A stretch of 64,000 bases of DNA, from contig JAPPBX010000061.1 in the NCBI GenBank assembly GCA_026702755.1, forward strand, positions 1 to 64,000, in the 5' to 3' direction. This DNA is from Candidatus Poribacteria bacterium. GTDB taxonomy: Bacteria; Poribacteria; WGA-4E; WGA-3G. The notes under the pieces are model-generated. The model was not told where the DNA came from. It ran no database searches and saw nothing but the letters and a program-made list of their open reading frames with translations. Both the position numbers and the translations under genes were made by a program. Shown in pieces: positions 42,343 to 50,247 of the stretch (position 1 is its first letter; every line of letters starts with the position of its first letter).

Positions 42343-43350
42343 CTATTCCCGTTTCACCTTTCCCCATAGTGTCGTCAGCAGCTCCGGTTGCGGTGAAACT
42401 GGCAACCCATACGAAGGATCAAACCAATCGCCCCCAAAATTTCCGAATCTTGGCATCCCAACATGTGTCAATTGCGTCTGGACACCGGTGTTTATATCAA
42501 GTTTGAAGATCTGGTGCCGTTCGTTAACTACCTTTGTATAAAGGACTTCATCTCCATTTGGTGATAGTTCCGGATACTGTGCCATAGGACCGGCTTCATC
42601 AATAAGTTGTTGGAGACCGGTGCCATCTCGATTGATTAGGTAGATCGTCTGCGTATCACGCCAATCGTCAGGAAGACGTCCACCCGGCAAGAGCGGCGGT
42701 AACGGCTTGTTATTCCAAGCAAATGTAAGTTTGTCACCGGATGCCGACCAAGATGAAGCACGTTGATGTGCATTTGCTTTCTTGGGTAGAAGTAATTTTT
42801 GTTCTTGTGTGCGCACATTGACAAGTGTAAGTCGACTACGTATTTGGCAAACAATTTCCGTTCCATCTGGCGACCATGCTGGACCAGTACCCGGTACAAA
42901 TTGTTCTTTATCTTGTTCGCCAAGCGTCGCAATGTAGGTATGAAATGTGCGAGTGTCAAAGTTTATTTGATCGTAGGCGATCTGTTTTCCGTCAGGGGAC
43001 CATGTCGGACTTCTTCTCATCTCTTTTGTCTTGGATCTGAAAACGCGTTGGACATTGGAACCATCTGGATCCATCAGATAGAGGTCTCGCTTCCCGCCGC
43101 GATCGGAGATAAAAAGAATCTTCTCGCCAGTCGGGGACCAAGCGGCATCCAGGTCCTGCGCGCGGTGCTGTGTTAGGTTCACCTGTTCTGAGCCATCCGG
43201 GTTCATGATGTAGACTTCGTAATTACCATCTCGTGCGGAGGTAAACAGGATTTTTGGGGTCGTCGGTGCTTTCGCGAAAACCGGAAGGACATCTACATTC
43301 AGAATTAACAAAGTGAATAAGAAAAGCACTAATAATCTCATCATTCTCAT
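42343..43350 (-). CDS. Secreted PD40/TolB-like beta-propeller protein, tandem copy 5 (most diverged)
   Basis: 335-aa protein, first in the leftward run, with a strong AGGAGG ribosome-binding site. The signal peptide (RLLVLFLFTLLILNVDVL) ends near VFAKA. Blades are WSPTGEKILFIS, WSPDGKQIAYDQ, WSPDGTEIVCQI, WSASGDKLTFAW and LSPNGDEVLYTK. The C-terminus LLTTLWGKVKRE again carries the shared tail. It is 34 bp from copy 4, so the five genes may be one transcript. Sequence divergence makes it the oldest member. Confidence 0.82.
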   Translation of the reverse strand: MRMMRLLVLFLFTLLILNVDVLPVFAKAPTTPKILFTSARDGNYEVYIMNPDGSEQVNLTQHRAQDLDAAWSPTGEKILFISDRGGKRDLYLMDPDGSNVQRVFRSKTKEMRRSPTWSPDGKQIAYDQINFDTRTFHTYIATLGEQDKEQFVPGTGPAWSPDGTEIVCQIRSRLTLVNVRTQEQKLLLPKKANAHQRASSWSASGDKLTFAWNNKPLPPLLPGGRLPDDWRDTQTIYLINRDGTGLQQLIDEAGPMAQYPELSPNGDEVLYTKVVNERHQIFKLDINTGVQTQLTHVGMPRFGNFGGDWFDPSYGLPVSPQPELLTTLWGKVKRE

Positions 43351-43362
43351 AAGACTTCCCTC

Positions 43363-43632
43363 CTAAGACCATCCTGCAATTTGAATAATAACTTCTAAAT
43401 CAGCATCCGCTTCAAATATGTAAAGCTGATGTAAAGTTCTTGGAAAATCAAACACTTTTTTCAGCCAACCTTTTCGTTGTTTGTTCGTGCCTTTAACATT
43501 AAAGACACAATACATGTAGACAAAGGGTGCATAATTTGCAAAAATATGCCCCTCAATTATATTAAACATGCCCGCGCCCAGTTCGCTGAACGCAGCGCAA
43601 TCGCACGCTTCAAAATCTTCTATCAAATTCAC
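43363..43632 (-). CDS. Hypothetical 89-aa protein downstream of cydB
   Basis: The frame after the cydB stop starts at a GTG at 43632 (or TTG 43626) and reads MNLIEDFEACDCAAFSELG. It continues with MFNIIEGHIFANYAPFVYMY, WLKKVFDFPRTLHQLY and a C-terminal ADADLEVIIQIAGWS. It looks like a compact soluble protein and not cydX. A longer frame running into cydB is rejected. I do not recognise it; confidence is moderate because the composition is protein-like. Confidence 0.45.
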   Translation of the reverse strand: MNLIEDFEACDCAAFSELGAGMFNIIEGHIFANYAPFVYMYCVFNVKGTNKQRKGWLKKVFDFPRTLHQLYIFEADADLEVIIQIAGWS

Positions 43633-43633
43633 G

Positions 43634-44674
43634 TTAAGTACGAATCTCTTCTTCGGTTTCCCCCGCCTTCCGAGCTGCACCCTTAAACACAGTGTAAAGA
43701 TACCAGAAAGCAGGCACCAACAGCACCCCCCCGGCAATCAGCACAATCAACAGCGGACGTAGCACCGTATCCGGTGCAGCTGTATTTGAAAAGGTTAAGT
43801 CTGGTGTGACAAGATACGGATACTGCGCCAGCCCCCAACCGAAAACGATGAGTGTAACCTGTATCGGAACGAGGATACGTGCAAGGTGAAATTGACGGTT
43901 CCAAATCGTCCAGATTGCCCACAACGCCACCGCACCCGTCAAGATGTGAAACGGGATTGACCAGACCGCGCTACCGAGTCCTCGTCGAATTGTAGGCGCA
44001 CCTTCAGCCGATAATATAAAACTCAATCCCGCCATCACGCCGACACTCACTGCCGAGAGAAGCGCACGTCGCCGAAAATCCTCCCGCAACTCAGTGTCCT
44101 CGGTTTCAAGCGTGAGATACACTGCCGCGAGCAACGCACACAACGTCAAAGTAAAGAACCCGATTGCAAACGGAAACGGCGCGAACCACGCTGAGATAAA
44201 ATCGGTCTCCACTTGTCCATTCTCCACATCAACGTGAATCGTGCCAGATGCGACAGCCCCCAACGTAACTCCTAACATCACAGGCGTAATAGCACTCGCA
44301 ATCGCAAACAACCGGCTCCAACGTCGGTGTATTGTATCCGATTGGACATCATAAGTACGAAATACAAACGCCGTGCCGCGAAGCACAATACCGATAAGCA
44401 TCAATGTCAGTGGAACATGCAAAGCCGTACTGATCGCCGCGAAGGCGACAGGAAACGCTACGAAAAGCAGAACGACAATCACAATCAACCAGACGTGATT
44501 TGCTTCCCAGATCGGGGCAATCGCGTGTGCGATAAGTGAACGCTGCGCTTTCGCACGACGACCCGTCGCGAAGAGATCCCAAATGCCGCCGCCAAAATCA
44601 GCACCACCCGTTAGCATATAAATAATCAGGGAAATAAGCATCACACATGCAATGCAGAATTCAAGGGTCAGCAT
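43634..44674 (-). CDS. cydB: Cytochrome bd-type ubiquinol oxidase subunit II
   Basis: Second subunit of the bd-type quinol oxidase, an inner-membrane enzyme that reduces O2 with quinol at high affinity. The start is the ATG at 44674 (MLTLEFCIACVMLISLIIY). Typical segments are YMLTGGADFGGGIWDLFA and APIWEANHVWLIVIVVLLFVAF-like (here split), with RGTAFVFRTYD. About nine hydrophobic helices are visible. At 346 aa it has normal length. It follows cydA in the same direction across a gap of about 140 bp that holds a long hairpin. Confidence 0.9.
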   Translation of the reverse strand: MLTLEFCIACVMLISLIIYMLTGGADFGGGIWDLFATGRRAKAQRSLIAHAIAPIWEANHVWLIVIVVLLFVAFPVAFAAISTALHVPLTLMLIGIVLRGTAFVFRTYDVQSDTIHRRWSRLFAIASAITPVMLGVTLGAVASGTIHVDVENGQVETDFISAWFAPFPFAIGFFTLTLCALLAAVYLTLETEDTELREDFRRRALLSAVSVGVMAGLSFILSAEGAPTIRRGLGSAVWSIPFHILTGAVALWAIWTIWNRQFHLARILVPIQVTLIVFGWGLAQYPYLVTPDLTFSNTAAPDTVLRPLLIVLIAGGVLLVPAFWYLYTVFKGAARKAGETEEEIRT

Positions 44675-44741
44675 AAGACTCTCGCTACCTCTTAGCAATT
44701 TTCAATGTTAGATGTTATCTCTTAAAGCAGCCTGAAGGCAT

Positions 44742-44795
44742 GGAAGATTGGAAGAATGGATAGCAAAAGTAGTCCTTCCACTCTTCCAATCTTCC
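44742..44795. repeat. 19-bp inverted repeat between cydA and cydB
   Basis: GGAAGATTGGAAGAATGGA (44742-44760) and TCCACTCTTCCAATCTTCC (44777-44795) pair at 18 of 19 positions around a 16-nt loop. Related GGAAGA/GGAAGG words occur near 16000-16025. It could cause partial termination between the two cyd genes. Confidence 0.6.
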
Positions 44796-44812
44796 CTCTT
44801 TTCCATGGCTCC

Positions 44813-46111
44813 TTACAAGTCGGGACTCTGGAAGATCTGACGACGTAACAGGATAACAACAATAATTGAGAGGAAAATATAAAGCACCGTAAAACTGGCA
44901 AACGGAACGACGAGGTTCGGCATTGAGGTTACCGCCTCAGCAGTGCGCATGTAGTTATAGATAATCCACGGTTGCCTCCCGACTTCCGTGACCGTCCAAC
45001 CCGCCTCAATCGCAATAAACCCAAGCGGAGCACAGAACGTGACAAAGCGCAGGTACCAGCGTTGGTCTGGCAGGCTTTTGTGCTTCCACGCGAGCCAACC
45101 ACCGAGAACACCAGCGACAATCAATACGATCCCACACGCCACCATAATTTGAAATGCGAAATGCACAATTGCCACAGGTGGACGGTCTTCCCGCGGCACT
45201 GCCTTAAGCCCCATAATCTCAGCGTTGAAGTCAGAATGCGCAAGAAAACTAAGAGCCTTCGGAATCTCAAGCGCGTATCGGGTCTCCTCAGTGTCCTCGT
45301 TAGGAATACCACCGATGCGTAAAGGCGCGCCGCGCTCCGTCTCCCACTGCGCCTCCATCGCTGCGAGTTTAATGGGTTGGTGCTTCGCGAGCTTCTTGGC
45401 ACTAATGTCGCCTGAAATCGGTTGGAGAAGCGCGAATACACCACCAACACTCAAGGCAATCGCGAACGCCCGGCGATGGAAAAGGTTGTTCGGATCGCGT
45501 CGCAGAAAATAGGCGTGGATGCCCGCCACTGCAAACCCGACTGTCAGAAAAGCAGCGATGGTCATGTGAAGTGCTTGGCTAAACGACGAAGGATTTAACA
45601 TCGCCGCAATCGGATCAACGTCTGTCACTTCGCCATTAACAATAGAGAACCCGGTAGGCGTGTTCATCCAGGCATTCGCGGTGACAACGAAAATACCGGA
45701 CAAGGTACCGCCGAGCAGCACCATCACACCAGCAAACCAATGTGCATATTTTGGAATGCGGTCCCAGCCGTAGAGGTAAAGCCCCAAGAAAATCGCCTCA
45801 AGGAAGAACGCAAACCCTTCCAATGAAAACGGCATGCCGATGATCGGACCGGCGTAAGCCATGAAATTGGGCCACAACAAACCGAGTTCAAAAGACAAGA
45901 CAGTGCCAGAAACCGCCCCAACAGCGAACATAATCGCAGTGCCTTTTGCCCACCGCTTCGCAAGCGTCAGGTAAATCTCCTCTCGCGTTTTGAGCCATAG
46001 TCCCTCTGCGATCACCATCAGCAGCGGCATCGCTATACCGATCACCGCAAAAATAATGTGAAATGCAAGTGACATCGCCATCTGTGCGCGTGCTGCCAAT
46101 AAATCTGACAT
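44813..46111 (-). CDS. cydA: Cytochrome bd-type ubiquinol oxidase subunit I (short Q-loop)
   Basis: Quinol-oxidising, haem-bearing subunit of the bd oxidase. The start is the ATG at 46111 (MSDLLAARAQMAMSLAFHI), which follows a strong AGGAGG ribosome-binding site. Conserved features are SLAFHIIFAVIGIAMPLLM (haem-ligand His), SGTVLSFELGLLWP, GMPFSLEGFAFFLEAIFLG and the C-terminal GRQPWIIYNYMRT. The region between helices VI and VII is short, as in cyanide-insensitive (CioA-type) short-Q-loop enzymes. At 432 aa it matches that group. The cydB gene follows. Confidence 0.9.
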   Translation of the reverse strand: MSDLLAARAQMAMSLAFHIIFAVIGIAMPLLMVIAEGLWLKTREEIYLTLAKRWAKGTAIMFAVGAVSGTVLSFELGLLWPNFMAYAGPIIGMPFSLEGFAFFLEAIFLGLYLYGWDRIPKYAHWFAGVMVLLGGTLSGIFVVTANAWMNTPTGFSIVNGEVTDVDPIAAMLNPSSFSQALHMTIAAFLTVGFAVAGIHAYFLRRDPNNLFHRRAFAIALSVGGVFALLQPISGDISAKKLAKHQPIKLAAMEAQWETERGAPLRIGGIPNEDTEETRYALEIPKALSFLAHSDFNAEIMGLKAVPREDRPPVAIVHFAFQIMVACGIVLIVAGVLGGWLAWKHKSLPDQRWYLRFVTFCAPLGFIAIEAGWTVTEVGRQPWIIYNYMRTAEAVTSMPNLVVPFASFTVLYIFLSIIVVILLRRQIFQSPDL

Positions 46112-46192
46112 GAGAGTAACCTCCTTCATGCGCCAGCTGCACATCAGTGAGCGTCACAGGCACCCACCCTATTTGCTAACGACAAAGACACA

Positions 46193-47017
46193 TCACGCAA
46201 CCCACGGTTCAAGACCAAGGAGTTTCTTTCCTAAAGGTGTCAATTCCGCTGTTTCACCCTGGTAATGCTCCTTTTCTTTCGCCTCTTTCCCGAGACCAGT
46301 TAACCGTTCGCGCCATCCTTTAACACGGCTTTCGTTTGTATCCTTACCATCATTTGGTGCTGGTGACATCGTGATGTATTGTGCCATCCGAGGACGCACA
46401 GCAGAGTTCGGACTACTGCCGTGTGGCAATGCACTATGCCAGATAACCAGATCCCCCGCTTTTCCTGCAACGGGTACCGCCTCTGCCTGGTAGTCTCGCA
46501 CAACTTCCCGCGGGTTCGCATCATCAGGTAAGTCCCCCAACCATTTTTCCAACTTCCGATGGAAGCCCGGAATACAAGTGAACGCGCCCTGATTCCCCGG
46601 GGTATCCGCCAGATATAAAACACCTTGCACCTTCAAACGTACCGGCATATTATCTAACGACATATCCCAATGTAAATAAGGACCGGTAAACTTCCAGTCT
46701 GGACGTTCCGGCGGATTCATGCTCGCACGATCAAAACTAACCCAAAGTTTCTCGTTCTCCCAAATCTCTGAAAACGCCTGATGGATGCGAGGGTATTGGC
46801 GGTTATTCCACAACGCCTGATGCTGATAAATCTCCACCATGATGCTCTTGCGCGGTGGCTCAGGATACCAACTGTCCGGGTCGTCGCGGTCCATCTCAAG
46901 AAAATCCCAGACGGCTTGTTCCGCGGCGCGGCAATTCTCAAGTGGTACCGCCTCCGGCACAACGACGTAACCGTTCTCTTCCCAAAAATCCAAGGCTTCT
47001 GCGTCAAAAACTGGCAT
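46193..47017 (-). CDS. Phytanoyl-CoA-dioxygenase-family (PhyH) Fe(II)/2-oxoglutarate oxygenase
   Basis: 274-aa non-haem iron enzyme. It has the double-stranded beta-helix iron site: HWDMSLD (H-x-D, about residue 113) and distal His in VIWHSALPHGSS (about residue 192), with a C-terminal Arg (AVRPRMAQYITM) to bind 2-oxoglutarate. The N-terminus (FWEENGYVVVPEAV) is typical of PhyH. Relatives hydroxylate ectoine, phytanoyl-CoA or natural products, so the substrate is open. A second PhyH gene lies about 1.2 kb away on the other strand, with a Gfo/Idh/MocA gene between. Confidence 0.85.
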   Translation of the reverse strand: MPVFDAEALDFWEENGYVVVPEAVPLENCRAAEQAVWDFLEMDRDDPDSWYPEPPRKSIMVEIYQHQALWNNRQYPRIHQAFSEIWENEKLWVSFDRASMNPPERPDWKFTGPYLHWDMSLDNMPVRLKVQGVLYLADTPGNQGAFTCIPGFHRKLEKWLGDLPDDANPREVVRDYQAEAVPVAGKAGDLVIWHSALPHGSSPNSAVRPRMAQYITMSPAPNDGKDTNESRVKGWRERLTGLGKEAKEKEHYQGETAELTPLGKKLLGLEPWVA

Positions 47018-47155
47018 GAGTCTCTCCTTATTAATCAGTTCAGTTTCGAGTTACCCTACGAACAGAGAAATGTTTTAACTGCTCAAAGATTACTGTCGTG
47101 TTAAGAATACCACAAAAAATTGAGAGAATCAAACTTTAATGTCCGAAAAATTTTC

Positions 47156-47184
47156 TTGCAATCAATTCAGCCTTGTGCTAAAGT
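47156..47184 (+). promoter_or_regulatory. Sigma-70 promoter for the oxidoreductase gene
   Basis: TTGCAA (47156-47161), a 17-bp spacer and TAAAGT (47179-47184) lie about 55 bp before the ATG at 47239. Confidence 0.5.
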
Positions 47185-47238
47185 ACGGATACTTCAACCG
47201 GCGAAATTTAGCGAACACTGAGACGAAGGAGAGCCACA

Positions 47239-48192
47239 ATGCTCAAAGCAGGATTTATCGGCGCAGGAGGACGCAGCCAAGGCGCGCACTACCCAAGCGT
47301 AAATCGTTTGGAAGATGATGTCGAAATGCTCGGTGCCTGTGAACTGGATGAGGAGAAACTCGCACAAGTTGCCCAGAAATATGAGTTCCCAAACACCTTC
47401 ACAGATCACCGGAAGATGCTCGACACACTGGACTTAGATGTCGTCTATTGTGTCATGAACGAGAAGTGGATTTTGCAACCCGCCTTGGATTGCCTCAACG
47501 CTGGCAAGCATCTATTTATTGAGAAACCTCCGGGTGCGAACAGCGACGAAACACAACAATTACTTGAGGCAGCGGTGGCAAACGATGTCTACTGCATGGT
47601 AGGGTTTCAGCGTAGATATGCTGCTGTTACACGTGAAGCCATGCGGCGCGTCGCAGAGAAGGGACCCGTTACATTAGCCGTCACCACCTTTAACAAACAG
47701 ATGTTGGGCGGAAATCGGGAATTTACGACAACCCTTTGGAACGATGTTTGCCATGTTGTCGATCTACTCCGCTATATGGCAGGTGGTGAACCCGTAGAAG
47801 TCACCGCGCATCGCGACACTTTTGGTGCCGAACAACGCAACTTTTACACCGCCTTTGTCCGCTTTGATAACAACGTCACAGGTGTACTTTTTGGGAGTCG
47901 CGCATCGGGTGGACGTGTCCTACGTTCCGAATTGCACGGGGTTGGTATCGGTTGTTATATGAAAATTCCCGAAGAAATCGAAATTCACGAAGATAACAAT
48001 AGAAGCGTTATGGGAGGTTGGGAAGTTGATCAAGTGGACCAGCGTGACAGCCCCAGTTATGAGGGTGTACTAACGATGCACCGTCACTTTGCCGACTGCG
48101 TCCGCAACCGAGAAGTCCCGCTCACAGACCTCCGTGATGTTATTAACTCCATCCACCTGGTTGATCAGATAGAAGGCCCTCTACCAGATTAA
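47239..48192 (+). CDS. Gfo/Idh/MocA-family NAD(P)-dependent oxidoreductase
   Basis: 317-aa cytosolic dehydrogenase. The Rossmann start is AGFIGAGGRSQGAHYPSV with the family's later EKPPGANSDETQQLLEAA (the E-K-P box). VGFQRRYAAVTREAMRRV and a second alpha/beta domain follow. Members oxidise or reduce sugars, inositols or similar polyols; the substrate is unknown. It is followed 46 bp later by a PhyH-type dioxygenase gene, so the two may work in one catabolic or modification route. Confidence 0.88.
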   Translation: MLKAGFIGAGGRSQGAHYPSVNRLEDDVEMLGACELDEEKLAQVAQKYEFPNTFTDHRKMLDTLDLDVVYCVMNEKWILQPALDCLNAGKHLFIEKPPGANSDETQQLLEAAVANDVYCMVGFQRRYAAVTREAMRRVAEKGPVTLAVTTFNKQMLGGNREFTTTLWNDVCHVVDLLRYMAGGEPVEVTAHRDTFGAEQRNFYTAFVRFDNNVTGVLFGSRASGGRVLRSELHGVGIGCYMKIPEEIEIHEDNNRSVMGGWEVDQVDQRDSPSYEGVLTMHRHFADCVRNREVPLTDLRDVINSIHLVDQIEGPLPD

Positions 48193-48238
48193 CCCATTCG
48201 CTTATGTGGACAAACATCACAAATTGGAGACTTAATCC

Positions 48239-49102
48239 ATGCTTGACGAACGACATCTACAACATCAGATTACTGACGAACAGCACCAAAAGCTGAACGA
48301 GGACGGATATTTCATCGTTGAAAACGCGCTCCCATTAGATCTCGTTGAACGTCTTGAAACACGGGTAGATCGCATCTACCAAGACCATCTCGACGCTGGC
48401 TATGATCCACATACCAAAAATCAGATGACTGAGCACAGCAATTTTTTCTACCCGAACTTCCTCGGCACTGATCAAATTTTCGTGAATATCCTGGACTGGC
48501 ATAAAACATTCCCGAAGGTCTGGGGCATTCTGGGATGGAACATCTATTCCTACCACAGCCATTTCATCATCACACCACCTCGTCCTGATGAGGTTCGTGG
48601 CAAACCTGCCCCACTCGGATGGCATCAGGACAGTGGACGTGTCAACACGGAAATTGAAAGTTCACCGCGCCCACGTCTCTCAATAAAAGTCGTCTATTGG
48701 CTCTCTGATTGTTCCGAAACGGGACGCGGGAATTTCTATGTGGTTCCGGGAAGCCATCTCTCGGACAAACTTGAGAAACCGGTAGACGGTTCGCTCCCCG
48801 AAGGCGCAACGCCAGTCTGCTGTAAACCCGGTGATGCCGTTTTCTTTGACCGACGTATATGGCACGCCCGTAGTGAAAACGATTCGGACATCACTCGCAA
48901 GGGACTCTTCTACGGATACGGCTACCGATGGCTACGGAGCAAAGACAACATGACGATTCCACGAGAGATGTTTGAACGGAACGATCCGATCCGACAGCAG
49001 CTACTCGGTGGCGGAACCAATGCAAACGGGCATTTTTCACCCAAGGACGCAGACGTTCCATTGAAGGTGTGGCTTGAGGAACAGGGTATCCTCTCAAACT
49101 GA
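48239..49102 (+). CDS. Phytanoyl-CoA-dioxygenase-family (PhyH) Fe(II)/2-oxoglutarate oxygenase
   Basis: 287-aa non-haem iron enzyme. The H-x-D pair is in LGWHQDSGRVN (about residue 125) and the distal His in RRIWHARSEN. YFIVENALPLDLVERLE marks the PhyH N-terminus. The FYGYGYRWLRSKDNM segment after the core resembles ectoine-hydroxylase-like members. The substrate is not assigned. It is co-directional with the oxidoreductase gene 46 bp upstream. The sequence is clearly different from the PhyH gene at 46193. Confidence 0.85.
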   Translation: MLDERHLQHQITDEQHQKLNEDGYFIVENALPLDLVERLETRVDRIYQDHLDAGYDPHTKNQMTEHSNFFYPNFLGTDQIFVNILDWHKTFPKVWGILGWNIYSYHSHFIITPPRPDEVRGKPAPLGWHQDSGRVNTEIESSPRPRLSIKVVYWLSDCSETGRGNFYVVPGSHLSDKLEKPVDGSLPEGATPVCCKPGDAVFFDRRIWHARSENDSDITRKGLFYGYGYRWLRSKDNMTIPREMFERNDPIRQQLLGGGTNANGHFSPKDADVPLKVWLEEQGILSN

Positions 49103-49169
49103 TAGGACACCTATCACAACGTGACATTAATACAAGCACAAAACGGTGCCCTACTGAACAGAAATTCAT

Positions 49170-49198
49170 TTGACACCCACAACAAAATAGCGTATAAT
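49170..49198 (+). promoter_or_regulatory. Perfect sigma-70 promoter of the selenoprotein peroxiredoxin gene
   Basis: An exact TTGACA (49170-49175), a 17-bp spacer and TATAAT (49193-49198) lie 35 bp before the ATG at 49234. A GGAGG ribosome-binding site at about 49220 fixes the start. Confidence 0.8.
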
Positions 49199-49233
49199 TT
49201 CAGTAACAACATATTTAACGGAGGCATGACGCG

Positions 49234-50244
49234 ATGTTTCAAACATGGCTTAATGCGAGCGTTTGGGCTGTTATCCTCATAACCGCTATTTTGATTCCAA
49301 CAGCTTCAGGAGAGAAAGCAGTGAAAACGCCAGATACGCTAAAAGTGGGCATGATCGCCCCCGATTTTACATTGAAAGATGAAGAAGGCGTTGAGCGAAG
49401 TCTCAGCGACTATTTAGGCAAAAAGAATATCGTCCTCGCCTTTTATCCAAAAGATTTTACCGGCGGCTGAACGGCTGAACTTTGCTCGCTCCGGGATAGT
49501 TTGAGCGAGATAGAAGCAACCGACAGTGTCCTTTTCGGGGTCAGTGTTGACGATGTTGATTCACATAAGCGGTTTAGGGAAGAAGAGAAATTTGGATTTT
49601 CACTCTTAGCCGATACCGAATTTGAGGTGAGTCATCAGTACAGCGGCATCATCGAAAACTTCAACGCCTCAAAACGAACAACCTTTATCATTGATAAAGC
49701 CGGATACATCCGTGCCATTGATAGAGAAGTCAACGTCAAAACGCACGGTGAAGATGTGACCGCACTGCTCAAGGAAGTCCTACCGAAGGTAGAAGTTGGA
49801 CAATCCGCACCAGATTTCATCGCAACTGATGGAACCGGTAAAACGCACCAACTCAGCGAATTACATCAGAAGAAAAATGTCGTATTAGCGTTCTATCCAC
49901 GCGATTTCGGGCGTGGCTGAACGGCTCAAGTTTGCTCGCTCCGTGATGAGTCGAGTAGTTTTGAAAAATACGATGCACAGGTCTTTGGGATTACCTCAAA
50001 CGACGCAGACTCACATCAGAAATTTTCGGCAGAAAATCAGTTGAACTTCCCGCTTTTGGTGGACACTGGACGCAACCTCGCGCTCCTCTACGGCGCTACG
50101 AATGCACCAGACGGCAAGATTCAGCGATTAGCCGTTGTCATTGACAAAACTGGGAAAATCTTGGAAATCGACAAAAACGTTAACGCCGGCACGCACGGCA
50201 CCGACTTAGTCAATTTCTTCAAAACTTTGGAAACGTCAAATTAA
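49234..50244 (+). CDS. Tandem-domain PrxQ/BCP-like peroxiredoxin with two predicted selenocysteines (UGA at 49468 and 49918)
   Basis: A 336-residue exported protein if two in-frame UGA codons are read as Sec. Residues 1-26 form a signal peptide or anchor. Two thioredoxin-fold domains follow (about 36-185 and 187-336), each with APDF at its start. Each has the motif F-x-x-G-U-T-A-x-x-C-S-L-R-D, with U79/C84 and U229/C234. The U sits exactly where PrxQ/BCP enzymes have the peroxidatic Cys, and the second Cys fits the resolving Cys. Frame is kept across all three segments, and homology continues unbroken past each UGA. A similar hairpin begins 15 nt after each UGA, as for a bacterial SECIS. It would reduce peroxides. 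Automated callers will split it into three fragments. Sec-incorporation genes are not in the window. Confidence 0.85.
49485..49509 (+). promoter_or_regulatory. Candidate SECIS hairpin 1
   Basis: CTCGCTC (49485-49491) pairs perfectly with GAGCGAG (49503-49509) around an 11-nt loop, starting 15 nt after the UGA at 49468-49470. This is the position where bacterial SECIS elements bind SelB. Confidence 0.6.
49935..49955 (+). promoter_or_regulatory. Candidate SECIS hairpin 2
   Basis: CTCG/CGAG (49935-49938 / 49952-49955) and CTC/GAG (49939-49941 / 49948-49950) stack with a single bulged U (49951) and a 6-nt loop CGTGAT. It also starts 15 nt after its UGA (49918-49920). A bulged U below the apical stem is a known bacterial SECIS feature. 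Confidence 0.6.
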
Positions 50245-50247
50245 TTG

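Noticed and set aside
43633-43737. Extension of the small frame after cydB into the cydB coding region
   Set aside because: The extra residues are only a frame-shifted copy of the cydB 3' end; a GTG just after the cydB stop is a better start.
49234-50244. Peroxiredoxin gene as a simple pseudogene with two nonsense mutations
   Set aside because: Both stops are UGA, both fall at the same active-site column, the frame is otherwise intact, a perfect promoter is present, and hairpins follow both codons; chance decay would not give this pattern.
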